Assembly (NCBI GenBank): GCA_903813345.2
Contig: CAIIXF020000002.1
Span: 6,377,772-6,441,771, forward strand
Direction of reading: 5' to 3'
Source: Owenia fusiformis
Lineage: Eukaryota; Annelida; Polychaeta; Sabellida; Oweniidae
Length of the DNA: 64,000 nucleotides
Both the position numbers and the translations under genes were made by a program. The notes beneath the pieces are model-generated. The model was given only the letters and a program-made list of their open reading frames with translations, did no database searches and was not told where the DNA came from. Shown here in pieces: positions 1 through 13,173 of this stretch; the first letter of the stretch is position 1, and every line of letters starts with the position of its first letter.

Positions 1-606
1 TTGAACATCTGAATTTAGAACAAAAGTCATCTCTTTATTTTTTGGCAGAGAAATAGAAATTTCAGATTTGGAAATATTCTGAACATAATTTTGTGAATTT
101 CTTTCTTTAAGCTTATGACTATGCTGAGTTTATTAAATTATAAGCCAAGTAGGATTCTTAGACATTCAGTTCCATTAATAACCTTAAAGGAAAATAATTA
201 TATTTATCAGAAATATGATTTACTAGAATGCATGAATAGATATTCTCATGCAATATGTTATTAAATGGAATTTTGATGGATGAAATCATAGTTTTTTAGA
301 CATATGAGATTTCTTACAATCAAATGGTCTTAATGAAGTGTGACATTTACTAGAACGTAGCATGCACGCTTGATCCATGTGAATCATATCTTTGACACTA
401 TCAGAAAGCACTTTGGAGCATGTTTTGTAAAATGGCCATAAAATCATGACCATTTGGGATAGACCAATGAGACTTGGGAGAACGAAGAACATTGAACAAG
501 GTTTAATTGTGCGAATTAGGATTTTAGACTTGCTGGATGGCTGAGTTATTAACATTTGTTTGGGTTACCTTTTTTGGGTCACCATGTAGTTAATTAACAT
601 ACAAAA
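1..606. other. Gene-free AT-rich stretch
   Basis: No open frame here has recognisable protein similarity, and I see no RNA gene or tandem repeat. The sequence is AT-rich and unique-looking until the dispersed repeat that begins at 607. Confidence 0.6.
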
Positions 607-688
607 TGTCACCACCTGCAATTTGTTACAGACACAGAATACTGACCACCAAACACCATCCACAAAAAAGTTGGAAACTATAACGATA

Positions 689-1794
689 CGAGGGGTGATC
701 CAAAAGTCTTGGACGCCTCGCTCTAACTTTGCTATTTTCTAATATAATTACATGAAACTTTCAGATAATAAAGATCAACATCTTAACAACTTTGTGTATA
801 AGTTTCACCAGAAAATAATATATTTTAGCTACTTTTCTAAATATTTTTAAATACCGGGTCCCTGCCACCCGGAACGGTATTTAAATATAGCAAATCACGT
901 CACAACTGTTAATATGGCAAATACCAGTGCAGGTGCAGGTGCACAGCCTAATACCAGTCATGATATGAGAGATTTTCCGATTTTCAATCTGATTGTCATC
1001 TGCCATCATCATCTTCACATATTAAGACCTACTTTTCTAATATTTTAAACAAATTTGAACACAATTTTCGTACTGCTTTACCAATGAATGTAAGACATTC
1101 ATGAAACTGCCATTGCTTATGTGATACAAATGCTGCTGGAGTGCCAATCTAAACCTTATCCAATGAATAAAAACGTTTTCTTTCAACGTTTTCTTTCAAC
1201 CCTCCTTTTCAACTTGGAGAAAAGGAAGAAATTCACACGGAGCCATATCTAGACTGCATCGTGCATATGGTAGCTGCTCAAGGTCAATAATAGTGAGAAT
1301 ATGTTTGTAGTATTCTTTGTTCCACTTTGATTTTTTCATGTTCTGCATTTCAGCAGTCATCTTGGAGCACAAATGATACCAGAATGAGGGTTGCTTGTCT
1401 GATGTCATTTTCTTTGAATTTGACATATATTGCCATCGTCATATGTGACATTATAATTAAAACATAATTACACGGTGGCCTAGTAACAAAGGAAGTAAAC
1501 TAACATGGTTTAACACTCAAAATTCAAAGAAAGATAGTGGTCAAGACTTGCGAAACAAGTCAAATGGCGGCAACATTTAAGGCTGAAAGTTGCCATGTGT
1601 GAATACCGTTCCGGGTGGCAGGGTCCCTCTATTAAAAACTATCTAGAAAACTACATAAAATATATCATTTCTCCATGAAATTAATACACAAAGTAGTTAA
1701 GTTGTTGGTCTTTATTATTGGGAAGTTTGAAGTAATTTTATCAAAAACCAACAAAATTAGAGCAGGGCGTCCAAGACTTTTGGATCACCCCTCG
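689..1794. mobile_element. Mariner-like DNA transposon relic, 1.1 kb
   Basis: The two ends are inverted copies beginning CGAGGGGTGATCCAAAAGTC, flanked on both sides by TA (687-688 and 1795-1796), the target duplication of the Tc1/mariner superfamily. The inverted repeats extend about 200 bp inward to a matching CCCTGCCACCCGGAACGG block (about 867-888 and 1604-1625). The interior is only about 700 bp and holds a decayed transposase fragment on the minus strand. It is too short and broken to be autonomous. The two long terminal repeats have diverged from each other, so the insertion is old. Confidence 0.8.
1196..1426 (-). pseudogene. Decayed mariner transposase fragment
   Basis: This 76-codon minus-strand frame ends with a stretch close to the mariner signature around the third catalytic Asp: SLDMAPCEFLPF against the family pattern SPDLAPCDFFLF. 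It lies inside the inverted repeats at 689-1794, in an orientation and position that fit the C-terminal catalytic part of a mariner transposase. The N-terminal part of the frame does not resemble the family and the upstream catalytic Asp motifs are not visible, so the gene is fragmentary and frameshifted. The match is a single motif. The surrounding TA-flanked inverted repeats support it independently. Confidence 0.55.
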
Positions 1795-1815
1795 TATGTC
1801 ACAAATTCTGGGGTG

Positions 1816-4301
1816 ATGTGAAAAATTATAGAAATACTAGAAAATCATGCAATTCATTCAATGTTTAGAAAGAGATACGTAAAATATACATCAGAAGAAA
1901 TAGGACACAAATTGTTTGTCATTCATTATCATTCCAATTGATTAATTTTTGAGATATAATCTACTGAGCGCATCTACCGCAATTTAGTGCTCGAAAATCT
2001 TGATTTACCACTCTAATTATAACCCATGAAGCTGCTGAAACTAAATGATTAAAAACAATATTACAACAACCATTCTGATTTATGTTTTAACTATCACATT
2101 ATTCCCTCGGTAAAAATTTCACAGAATTCGTATTTTCCAACCTTAATATTAGGATGGAGTGAAATCAGCGAGAAGAGATATAAGATCATGTGACATCAAC
2201 ACGGTGCATCGTATTTGCTTAGAATCAAACGATTTGTTCAACTTAAGTGGTATTAAAGCAAAAAATGTGATCAACGAATTAAAATTGAAGCAAAAGAAAA
2301 TAACATCATTATCATAAGGGCAAAGGTTGAATTTGCACTTGAAGATAACATAACAGTTTTACATAACAATGCAAACATCAAGGCCCTGAATATAAAAGAT
2401 TGCCGTCTGCTCGTATACTCATTTCACTCTATTTCTCTCTAAAATTTGAAAGAATAATTTAATTTTCTTGCATTTCCTTACAATTTAGAGTATCAACTAC
2501 ACATTTATTTTGTTTAATTTTTGATAACTTCTTCAATTATTTCTGTATTTTGAAATTCAAAATATAACAATAATGAATTTTTCTCATGGGAGTGGAATGG
2601 AATGGCCTCCATCTGCTCATATTCCTTTTGCGATTTCTCTCTAAAATTTGAATAAACTTGTCTATTTTCTCAAATTCTTTTTAGATTAGAAAATGTTCTT
2701 TGTACCGTATTTCTCAAATTTTTGTTCAGTTCCGTCAAATTCATCTATTTCATGAAACAAAACAAACATGGTTTCCATCTTCCCTGATTTATATACTTGA
2801 AAAATAAAGGTTTCAGCTGGAAATACCTAGCTCAATGTTCTGTTATATTTCTGCTTTATTTCAATGTAAAACAGACCTGTTAGTCTCTCATTAGCCGCTT
2901 GATGCATATATTCCATCTTTCAATCAGCAGTCATCTTTTCCACACCATTTGCTAAACAAAAAATACCTGGTAACAATTTGATGAACTTTTCCCTGATTCT
3001 AACTTATGCTTAACCCTGAGGCCTAGAGTAAGTTGTTATAATTCTACCCTCTTACTATGAAAAACCTGAGGTACTTATTCCTGATTATGTTGCCTCTTTA
3101 ATGTTCCTTCTCAATTAGAACGACAAACTCTGATTGGCTCGGTGAGATCAGAGATTTATTGTAAACTGAAAGAGTGAAGACGAACCTCCCTTTTAAGAAG
3201 TGAAGTCGAACAAATGCAAAGGGTACAAGAACAGGCCTCGCCAGGTGACAATTCCGGTTTTAGTTTTAACCCAGCTAGGCATTAATTTCAAATCTGATTG
3301 GTTTCTCACTCATCCTATTTGACTGATCAGTAAATATATTTCTCCTTAAGCTCAGAGGTTACTTATAATTATGTTTTGAAAAAGGGTATGATTTTTTTAA
3401 GATGCATCAATCAACAGTTACCCAGAGCAACAGGATAATTCTGTAACCAACAGAGACTGCATAATTAACCACATCCATTCTGAAACCTTCAAACTGTTGT
3501 GGTAACCGTGGTAACATAGTCACGCTGACAGGTGAATTCTAGTCTTTATCTATGGAGTCAAATGTTACAAAGTTAGAAGATATACTCAGAGTATGAAATA
3601 GCAATTTTGCCCTAACTTATTTAGGTTTGTTCCAAGTCATCATGCCTCCCTCTTCCTCCTTTGTACCCCTCCCGCTCCATTGTAGATGGGGATGGGGTCC
3701 CAGGACTTGATGCAAAACAATTTCTTATCTTACTAAACATCACCAAAGGAGAGTTTCTGTGATTTCACTCTTAACTCCAGGATCTCAGGGTAAGAATAAG
3801 AATATATCACAGAGGTGTGTAGTTAGACTAATCATGAAGAAAGATCAATGAATTCTACAAAGCCATCTAATACACATACCCGTTTCCAAGGTAAGCCAAG
3901 CCAAGTAAGTAATAGCCAGGTAAGCTTCTCAACCAGATTTCACACCCAAATTAGCTCTAAGATGGGGGGGAGAAACAGCCTGACACTGGGCGTGTCAGTA
4001 CCCCAATGTCTCCTTAAGAAGTAGCCTCTCAAACGGTAGGCCTAAGGGGAGAGGTAGGGGGTGACAACCTGGTACTATCCATGGCAGTCTCTAAATGGTA
4101 TGACAGAACAGCCTGTTTTAATGTTTTAACCTCAGAATGTCATTAAAACTTGAAACTAGCATAAACTTGACTTTTATAGACTTGAAGATATATATATACA
4201 ACTCTTCAAATTCTCTAACTGTCCTCAAATCTTCAATATAGCCTTTAGACTTAGGATTCCTGAGAAAATAACAACAAATCCTAAACAACAAGGCATAAAC
4301 A
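1816..4301. other. Gene-free stretch with SINE-like repeat pieces
   Basis: No coding region is recognisable. About 2395-2530 and 2570-2790 contain inverted copies of a dispersed family marked by CTCTAAAATTTGAA, TTTCTTGCATTTC and ACAATTTAGAGT. Similar copies lie at about 5110-5255, 6365-6550, 11265-11450, 19795-19990, 24715-24855 and 25110-25345. Around 3880-3930 the sequence repeats CCAAG/GTAAG words. The rest is unique-looking. Confidence 0.5.
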
Positions 4302-4419
4302 TGTCACCACCTGCCATTTGTTACAGATGCCGAATGCCACACACCAACTGCAGCATGCAATCCACAAAACAGTTGGTGATTATAACAATATGTCATCACC
4401 AACTTCTGGTCAGGTGACA
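4302..4419. repeat. TGTCACCACC-type short inverted-repeat element
   Basis: It begins TGTCACCACCTGCCATTTG and ends GGTGACA, a short terminal inversion. The interior carries the ATCCACAAAACAGTTGG and TATAACAATATGTCA motifs shared with the other copies. It has no coding capacity and is best described as a MITE-like element. Confidence 0.65.
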
Positions 4420-4527
4420 AAATAATTCAATTTTCTGAAATGATTTGAGATATCCCATTGTGGATTTTACAGCATTTCCTCTCTATGGAAGAAAACTAGC
4501 TTTACAGAAAGAGTGATAGAGATTAAT

Positions 4528-4576
4528 CAATAAAATAAATAAATAAAATAAATAAGATAAATAAAATAAATAAATG
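4528..4576. repeat. AAATA/AATA simple repeat
   Basis: Runs of AAATAAATAAAATAAATAAG-type units make a short, imperfect, low-complexity tract. Confidence 0.8.
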
Positions 4577-7270
4577 ATTATTCCCATTGCCTCAAAATAT
4601 CTTCTGACAATGCCAGAAATATATTTTCCTAAAATACTCAAAAAAGAAGCATACATGATTATTTAGCATATTACCTTTCTAGATCTAAATTCTTTTGTTT
4701 TTGATATATTTTGATAATATTTTAATATCATTCCTTTATCTCGCTACTCCTTCCAATTGTTTGATTTCACTTGTTAAAAGAGAGCTTTGTGTGCTCTCAC
4801 CACCAGGGAATTATTTCACCTGTCGCTTTAACTAAAATTTCATACTCACTTTGAAATATATATTTATTTGTCCTTTTCAGGGCGTAGCAATTACTGAATA
4901 ACCCCCAAGCCTAAGGGTAACAATGATCATGTTATTTCACCTGTCATTGAACAAAAAGTCACACTTTGACATGTCCCCTCTGGGCAGAATAACATCCTTG
5001 CATTTTCAACATCTCCCCTTTGTTTCAAGATAGCCAATGAGTACACATTTGAACTCCTGCATTGACAAAATATCCCATTTAGGTTATTACTGAAGTCAAA
5101 CATAATTCCCATGTTTTCTCTCAAAAATTTGAATGAACCACCTGATTTTCTTGCATTTCTTTACAATTTAGAGTATTAACTACATGCCTATTTATTTCAT
5201 TCCTTGCAGATTCCACTCTTTTCCACTCTATTTTCCATTTTAAAACATGACTACCATGACGATATTCCATGGGTCAGAAAGTTATTAAGATAATGTCAGT
5301 AATTTACAGAGTAATCCACTGGTTACATACTACTACATCATATGGACCCATGAATAAAATATCAGTGGTCAGATTTTTTAAAAAACACATGCAGACTGAA
5401 AGTTTAAGAATAGGCAATGAATTAATTTATAACTGTTTAGTCCAGACACTCTAAGTTGTATAAAAGCGTGCAAATATTCTTGCCTTTTATTTTAATTTTG
5501 GAGAAAATGTACAAAGCGAGCAAGAGTTTTTCAAGATTTTTTCCAAATGGGTATCCTTATAATCAACAATGCAGTAAGTTAGTTGACAAAATGTTAAGAG
5601 TGTTGATTAAACATGAAAAATAGTCAGTGTTACCTTTCCAAAATATCTCCCCTATATGTAGTAACATCACACAAATTCACTATCTTAATCTCAAATGTTT
5701 TAAATAAAATGTTTTTATTAAATTCTTATTAATTCATATCTTTATTTATCAAATTCACCTCATTTTTCCTATTTTCTTCATGTTAAATGTGATTGATATG
5801 ATTTTCTGATGACATTTTGTCGTTGATTGTATCAGTCTCCGAAAGCTTGGAGGTAAATATGCACTGGCCGGTGTAGGTAGTCCTCCAAATGAAAGATAAA
5901 TATGAACAATGTCTCAATCAATTTTCTACTTTTACTTAGGTACATATTTGTTACAAGTTGTTTTGATGAAAACCCTGAGGCTAGCAATATAATTTCTACC
6001 CTCTGAGAATTCTTTTTACAAGTTGTTTTGATGACTAGCCTAAACCCCATGTCTATCAGTAAAATTCTAGACTCTCTAAATATATTTTTCTATTTTTCTA
6101 ACAGGTTCACATACCCTTTCAAATGCATGTTGTTTGATATTGCTTCATTGTCGTGTGGTAGGCCCAAAAACTCTTAGTAAATAAAACAATGAACTTATGA
6201 TCAAAGATACTGTCAATTACTTCCTAATTAGGACTATTTATAAACAATTCATATTTAAAGTTTCATGTCTTATTTTTGTTTATGTTTACTTACAATTGTT
6301 TACTTGATTAAAGGTGTTTAAGATTATGTTAATCCCCTTGATGCCTTGTAGGTAAAATGTCATGCTATTCACATTTTAAAACATGAAATAAACACACAAA
6401 GAGAGGAAAATGCAAGGAATCAAATATCCGGCCATAAAACCAACGCTCTAAATTGTATAGAAATATACAAAAATAAACAACTTTATTCAAATTTTAGAGA
6501 GAAATTGAGTGAAATAAGCATGAACGAGGTGAAAATGAAGCAGACGGCAGGGAAATGACCAGGTGTTAATCAGTCATTGGTGTTAATAGAAGTTGAGTCA
6601 ATATTTACATGGACTCTGTATCAATCAAATGTGAATCACCCCCCTCTCCTTCCACTCGTTTCTCTCCTCTATCAGTTTTTAAAAAAATATTCACTTATAA
6701 GTTAACGATTTTAAGCAGACCGAGATTATATTTCAAAAAATGGGAACCAGGGGTAGGAGACTTCCAGTTAGCCTTATGACTGAGGCGTGTGATTGCATGC
6801 AGACGTATACTGCCCGCTCCTCCCACCTACCATATAAGAATGATTCAAATATTTCTTGTAATATAAACTTATAATTTGATTTCTATGACAACTTCAAAGC
6901 ATTCTGACCCAGGGTCAAGCATGTTTAGCCAAACAATAGTACATTTAACATACTGAAGTTAATAAACATTAGATACATTTCTAAAGCTCATAACCAAATA
7001 CTGAAAGCAAAATATGCAATAATGGAATTCTCACTTCTACTTCAAATATTAGCCAACGTGTGCTAGGAAATTCTAAATCAAACAATTCTAAGGTTACAAT
7101 CAATTTCGACAGGTATGGTAATCTCAACATTTGATATGCTTTGTTTATGGGCAGTCTAAGATCCTTTATCCAGGATTGTACCCCCCAACCTTTATATACA
7201 TTTCAATTCTCTGAAAGATCTTTAGCGTTCATATTTATCAGAAATATATCAGTAAGTTATTTATTTGAGT
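4577..7270. other. Gene-free stretch with dispersed repeat copies
   Basis: No coding region is supported. Copies of the dispersed family marked by CTCTAAATTGTATAG and AAATTTTAGAGAGAAAT occur at about 5110-5255 (inverted) and 6365-6550. Each is about 150-180 bp and begins or ends near TTTTAAAACATG. The remaining sequence is AT-rich and unique-looking. Confidence 0.5.
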
Positions 7271-7372
7271 GATGTCACAGAATTACACAATTAAAAGAGC
7301 TGAACAGCATCCACAAAAAAAGTTCGAGACGAGAGTGGTGACAACTGTCACCACTTCTAACAGTGACACAAA
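7271..7372. repeat. Diverged TGTCACCACC-type element
   Basis: It contains GCATCCACAAAAAAAGTTCG followed by TGTCACCACTTCTAACAGTGACA, the right half of the family. The left half has decayed. Confidence 0.5.
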
Positions 7373-7864
7373 AATCAGCAATACAAGTGACAAACTTTTA
7401 TCATAATCTGAAGTGGTCATTCTATGTTGAAGTATGTCATATTGTGTGGGGTCCTTTAATCTTGGTTTATTCATGATTTATGGGTACATTATAGTGGTAG
7501 GCAAAGTTTGCATAAACTCTATGACATTTAAGGAAGCAACTACTTAACATTTGCAAACTTCAGCTTTTTCATGTACAGTACAACTTGTCTAATCTAAACA
7601 CCTCCTGGAACGGTCAATAGTGTTCGTATTAGCAGGTGATCAAATTTCAAAGTCTTATTACATGTATGGCAATGGTAGATAACTGATTTGGAACTGACGA
7701 AAAAAAAACATTATATTGATTAGTTTGGCATTGCACTGTGAGTCTGAGTCTAAGTATCTTAGTACATGAAGCTCTCTTTTAAGAGGCATCGTTTTAACTA
7801 TTGAAATTAAAGGGTAGATTGGCACGATGTTTGATCAACCCTCTGTCAGATTGTTCATATTATA

Positions 7865-8068
7865 CAAGGCCCATAGCCAGGATATGCCAAGGGGGATCCA
7901 CTTTTTGAAATATTCTAGGAGAGGCTCACTTTTGTCAATATAGGTCCAAAAATGGCCAAAATCACTTAAAAAGTGCTCAGAATGGTGTAAAAACATGATT
8001 TTGAAAGAATTTTTGGCCAGACGAGTTGGCGCGAACCCATCGAACCCCCTCCCCCTGGCTACAGGACT
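7865..8068. repeat. TAGCCAGG-type MITE
   Basis: The left end is AAGGCCCATAGCCAGG and the right end CCCCCTGGCTACAGGACT, an imperfect inversion. The middle has the family's AAATGGCC, AAAAGTGCTCAGAATGGTG and ATGATTTTGAAAGAA blocks. Copies lie at 10713-10920, 14794-15001, 31208-31407 and in the Polinton integrase intron. The two short open frames that cross it in opposite directions arise from the repeat. Confidence 0.75.
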
Positions 8069-8278
8069 GTTATTAGATTGCATCTCTGTTCCCGGGGTAT
8101 TAATACATGTACATAAATACTTTGCTAAAATAAGTCTGACATTTGCATACTTAGTATCTGTTTTAAGTCATCTTTCATGTCAGGGTGTAGAAAACAGCAT
8201 GAGGAAATACCTTGGACAATAAAGATATAACTTTATCTAAGGGAAATACCAAATCAAACAAGACAATAACATGCAAAA

Positions 8279-8351
8279 TGTCACCACCTGCCATTTTTTA
8301 CAGACACTGACAGTGAGACATGACAATATGTCAACACTTATTTTGGTGACT
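8279..8351. repeat. Short TGTCACCACC-type element
   Basis: This is an internally deleted copy. It starts TGTCACCACCTGCCATTT, loses the CCATCCACAAAAAAGTT block, and ends TTGGTGAC. Confidence 0.6.
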
Positions 8352-10712
8352 TAATAGATGCTAGAAAACAGCTACCTGCTATTTGCATGGCTAGGTATCT
8401 TATCTATCAAAAGGGTTATGTAGTCATGGCTGATGGGCTTTTCACAAGAATCAAGATACAACCTTCTATCAATTCCTTTCTAAAATCAGAGCATATTGCG
8501 AATGGCAAAATGGAAAGATGCAGTTTTTACTGAAGCTGAGGTTGCTACATTCATTGTAGCATCACATGACCTAATTCACCTTAAGCAACCAACTATCAAA
8601 CTTAAACCTTAGGTATGCAGGTGATAAAATGATATAATGCAAAAAATGAAGCCAAAAATCAAACTGTCAGGTTTCCCTTGGGGGATGGTGTTACGTAATG
8701 AAAATCTGAATTCATATGGAACAAATAACCATTACTGTTTATAAAAATCATCATCTACATAAATTATCAATGTTTCCGGGTTACCACCTGAATCGCCACA
8801 AACCAACGTTTTGCCGAACTCACTAACCCTCTTTCGTAAATGTAGGCTACTGAAGCATTTACAGTATTTCGGAAAATACCTCAACATTAGAATATACAGC
8901 AAAACAATTAGTCAAAATATGACACAATAAAGCTGTTATAGTTTTTTTTATCAATACTGTATAATACCTGTATAAGAAAACTGCTTATTGTCTTGTTGAA
9001 TGACTGGACCCATTCTCCCGATGTACTTCAAAAAAAGTATGCAAGGGGGAGAGGGGTTGCTAGTTGCAATACTAACTTAACTCACTGTTACTAGGTAAAC
9101 CTAAAAAATACGAAGTTATACTGACTTACCATTCAATCTGTATCATAGATTTTGTCGTATCAAAATATCCAAATTATAATCCAAACTTCTCAAAGCACTG
9201 CTTTATGGTTTCAAATATCAGATATCAGTAATTATACAATATCACTCTATCCACTATCACAGTTTAATAAATTTGCATTTCCTTTATCCTTTATAATTCA
9301 TAGACAATATGACTGTATATATATCATAGTACCCCTATAATAATAGCAATCCAATGTTTAAAGTTTTGAGTGTCATTCCAAAATCACTTTTTCCACACTG
9401 AAACTCAAATGTTAACTGCCTGATTTTCTAGCTATGAGCAAACTATGAAATCACTGATTTCCCTTTCAGAAACTTTACATCCTCATAATTCCTCTAGTAT
9501 CCTCTTTATTTCGCTCTAATCATGACAAACATGGCTTGTCATTTGTGGTATATCCAGTATAATTACATGAAGCCCCTACCAAATTAATGTCTGCTTCACA
9601 TGTTGAGTGCAGTACTGTTAGTAACATGTTATTAATATGTAATATCAATTTCGAATGTTACGTAATGTGCACACTTTAGGGGGGCATCTCATAATTAGAA
9701 CCCAGGTGTTTTTGGAATAGCAGTTACCCTTTCAAATAGTTTAATTTTGATTCTCTCAAAAAGAGTTTTATACACACTTTTGAGTTATATATTGTCCTTT
9801 ATTGATAACTTGGTATTTGTTGCATATTGAATCTCCTATCAAAGGCCATGACAGCTACCTTTGGGGTAATTTATTTAGATCTCATCAGCATTAAAACTGT
9901 ATATTCATCTGCGCTACGAAGAGCATAGTACATATATTCAGGGAGTCAGGGTGAATAACATAACTGTATTGCATCCTTACAATAATTTTAATAGATCATG
10001 CAAACTGTGTTGTGATGAACAGTGATGTACACACTGATAGCAATTATGTAAAAAAAATTGCATCTTGACTTTTCGAAGGTATAAGAGGCCGGGCAATAAG
10101 AGCTCAGCCTGTAGGGAAGTTTGTCAAGGGGAGTAACTTGAAAAAAAATTCAAGGGTTCAACTTTATGAAGCGTTTTCTTAAAGATAGAGCATCCTTAAA
10201 AAAATCTTGAAAAGCAGTAATGGTTTTCTCATTTGGCTGAAAAATTCTCATTTTACCAAATCTGACAATCTAAAAACAAAATCTCATGAAAAATCTGAAT
10301 TTCTGAAACGAGAAATACTTTTAAATTCTCAATTCATTGGAGCACATTTTCATCTTTCAAAACTGAATATGAAGTTGAATAAATACATGTTTAAGAAATT
10401 TTGATATCACCCCTTCAGAGAAACCTGTCACAACAAACAAACAAGCCTCTATAGGCATCCCAGGACTACACAATACTATTTATTGATTATATTAAATATG
10501 ATTGGGTTATTACAGTCATGTGACATGTATTGAGGCTTCTGGGAGCAAGTACTGAGTCTTTTACTCTCAGTAAGGAAGCCATACAAATTGACCTGCCTGA
10601 TGGATATTTCTCAAATATGTTGTAATTCTATTCATCAGTACAATTCTATTAATTGTATGTCAAAAAATTGGAATTGAAAGCCACAAGAGAGACTAGATAA
10701 ATGAGAAGGAGA
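8352..10712. other. Gene-free AT-rich stretch
   Basis: Nothing in this stretch reads as coding. A fragment near 9727-9790 shares the ACCCTTTC, AGTTTAATTTT and AAAAGAG words with a roughly 75-bp family seen better at 16750-16945 and 34976-35052. No RNA gene was seen. Confidence 0.5.
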
Positions 10713-10920
10713 CAGGCCTGTAGGCAGGATTTGCCAAGGGGGGGGGGGGGTTCAGTTTTCAAAAATGTCCAGAGGAGTTCACATTTGACAATTTTGGCCC
10801 AATTATGACTAAAATCACTTGAGAAGTGCTCAAAATGGTGAAAAACTGCATGATTTTGAAAGAAGTTTTGGCCAGGGGGGTTTCGCCCGAACCCTGCGAA
10901 CCCCCCTGGCTACAAGCCTG
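10713..10920. repeat. TAGCCAGG-type MITE
   Basis: The ends CAGGCCTGTAGGCAGG and CCCCCTGGCTACAAGCCTG are inverted, enclosing a poly-G run, TCAAAAATGTCC, and the family's AGTGCTCAAAATGGTG block. It is about 208 bp, the usual length of this family here. Confidence 0.8.
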
Positions 10921-11264
10921 AGGAGATGTAGCATCAAGCTCAGTTTTCTCCTTCAGGATACAATGGGATACAGTTGATGTGGCTACTTAACCATGGCATC
11001 ACTTGGTTAATCAACCTTGTATAACACCTCCATCTTGGATTGCCAAGGTATGGAGTTTGAAAATCAGACTGGTAAGCGAATATGTAACACCTTCTTCCTA
11101 TTCAGACCTACCACCAAATAATCTATAGCTATCTACATATTGTAAATAATGTAAATAATCATAAAGATTGGTCCTAATTAAAAGTTATATCACCCAACCA
11201 GTCCGCTAACTGCCTTATCTTGAACAGCAGCTCCCTTTGTGAATCCCACCTGCTTTGAATTTAA

Positions 11265-11450
11265 CGGTCATGTTTTAAATCATGAAATAAACACAAAAAG
11301 AGAGGAAAAAACAAGGAATCGAAAACATGGAATGAAACTTAATGCTCTAAATTGTACAGAAATGTTAAAACATCAGATACTTTATTCAAATTTTAAAGAG
11401 AAATTTTGTGAAATAAATGTGGCATTTTTTGGCAGACGTTCCATGTTATC
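11265..11450. repeat. Dispersed SINE-like repeat copy
   Basis: It contains CATGTTTTAAATCATGAAAT, AGAGAGGAAAAAACAAGG, GCTCTAAATTGTACAGAAAT and TTCAAATTTTAAAGAGAAAT in the same order as the copy at 6365-6550. There is no protein-coding signal. I cannot assign the family from sequence alone. Confidence 0.55.
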
Positions 11451-11896
11451 TCTCTGAAAGTGTGGTTCAACAGTCAGAACCAAGCTGGAGGTATGGTGTA
11501 AATCTTATTGAACAAGATAGCAAAATGTGAAAGTTGCCAGTTGGAATTGCAAGCAGACATTTTAACTGTTTCTACGTAATTTCTATCTGGAGAGAAATCA
11601 TCAAAATGCGGGGATATAAATAGTTTCACAACACTCCTGAGTGTACCCCCTCCCCACACATATTTCTAACATTGAAAATAGAATATTGGATAAAGGAAAC
11701 AGATGTTTGAAGATGCGAGGAAGGCTTATACCAATTTGATTTTTCAATCATCAAAAATCCAAGATAAGGTTGTACCATTTGAAATATCTTTCTTTATTAT
11801 GCACTTTATTGTATGCATATTGTTTTTATAAGAAAGTTTTAAATAAAGACATTCACTCCAGGTTTCCACCCATGATTCTGAAGTACAAAATTTGAT

Positions 11897-12086
11897 TACA
11901 GTAAAACCTGTAAAAATCTCCAAACACCTCTCTATTCTGAACATCTCTCAATTTGAACATAATATTTTAGCCCCATTTTTATTTCTCCATAGACTTCCAT
12001 GTGAAAAAACCTTGAGATATGAATCCTGCAAATCTGAGTACTTGGTTAGTCCTAAAGTGGTGTTTGGATTAGACAGGTTTCACTGT
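11897..12086. repeat. ACAGTAAAACCTG-type MITE
   Basis: The left end is TACAGTAAAACCTGT and the right end GACAGGTTTCACTGTG. The body repeats AACACCT/GAACAT words next to the left end. The termini resemble those of pogo/Tigger-type DNA transposons (CAGT...ACCT with TA flanks), an assignment I hold loosely. Related copies lie at 36982-37178, 37511-37763, 44673-44952 and 51850-52110. Confidence 0.65.
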
Positions 12087-12116
12087 GTTTTTAGAAGGAA
12101 AGAACGTAACAGCTGA

Positions 12117-13173
12117 TCCATAACAAGATATCTCAATTTCATATTTTGCGCAATGAATCTTATTCCGTGGCAGATTTCCCGAAATAATGAGTCAGTAACT
12201 AACAGATCAGATAATTCCAGGCGAAAGAAAATCAAAATCTGTGGCAGTTCATCATGGTCAGAGATCAGTAGATCACTGATCGGTAATTTACTCTTTATTG
12301 AAAATATGACCATTGAATCACGCTTCGTAGTTATCAACGACATCGCCTTGTAATGAAATTTCACGATATCTCAAACAGCATATTCAGCTAAAGCATAATA
12401 AAAAGAAAAGTTAATGAATTTATTTCCTTAAAAACCATACAACATGAAATTTCATTTAAATTTCCATGAAATTATGTACAAAATATGAAAAGTTATGAAA
12501 TGTTTTTCGCACGGGTCTAATAATCCGTGATATTTTAATCCGGCTATTATTAGAGACCAATTGGACCGATTATCCTCTAATCTGGCCAATCACTGGGGAA
12601 TTAAGTAATTAAAAATCGACTCTTATTAATCCTTCCAATTTTTTCATAGATATGAGATTAAGAATATGAGCTTTTTTCTTGCATTATTGTGGCATTGAGT
12701 AATGATACACAAACTTGAGTACTGATACTCAACAAAAGTAAACATCCTTTGATCAAATAAAAAAAATACATTGTAATAAATAACTTTTGTTAAGGGGTAA
12801 CATTTGCTCTCCCTTGAGTATCATTGTCATATGAAATATGAAATTGAGAACTACTGTAATAGCCAAGACAGAAGACAATACATGAAAATCACCATTTTAT
12901 TACGATTTAACGACGTTACTGAAATCTGCTACATAGTTTTAAAGAGCAGTTAATTCTCCTTTGTTTCTTCTGAAATAATGAGAGGAAAATGATCAAAATG
13001 GCCAGTTCACAGTGTTCAATTATATTAATTTACTTCATAAACTGGTTTTATATCAAAAGAAAGGATTGGTCATTTATGACCGTTCCGAACAGGGTATAAA
13101 GGATGCAATCACATCCCCTGTATTAAAAGAGAGAAATAATCTTAGAATGTATGATGATTGTAAACTAAATTGC
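12117..13173. other. Gene-free AT-rich stretch
   Basis: I see no coding region, RNA gene or clear repeat. Confidence 0.5.

Larger units (their letters stand above)
607..1815. repeat. TGTCACCACC-type short repeat, split by a mariner
   Basis: The left half (607-688) starts TGTCACCACCTGC and contains the family's internal CCATCCACAAAAAAGTT. The right half resumes at 1797 with TGTCAC and a degraded CTTCTGG-like tail. Uninterrupted copies at 4302-4419, 32043-32161 and 36452-36570 show the same order of motifs. The break falls at a TA in the AACAATATGTCAC part of the family, so the mariner at 689-1794 landed inside this older repeat. Confidence 0.7.

Noticed and set aside
7835-8222. Two opposite open frames of 82 and 75 codons
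   Set aside because: Both run through a TAGCCAGG-type MITE and have no recognisable domain. Similar frames at 14,817 and 31,198 have the same cause.
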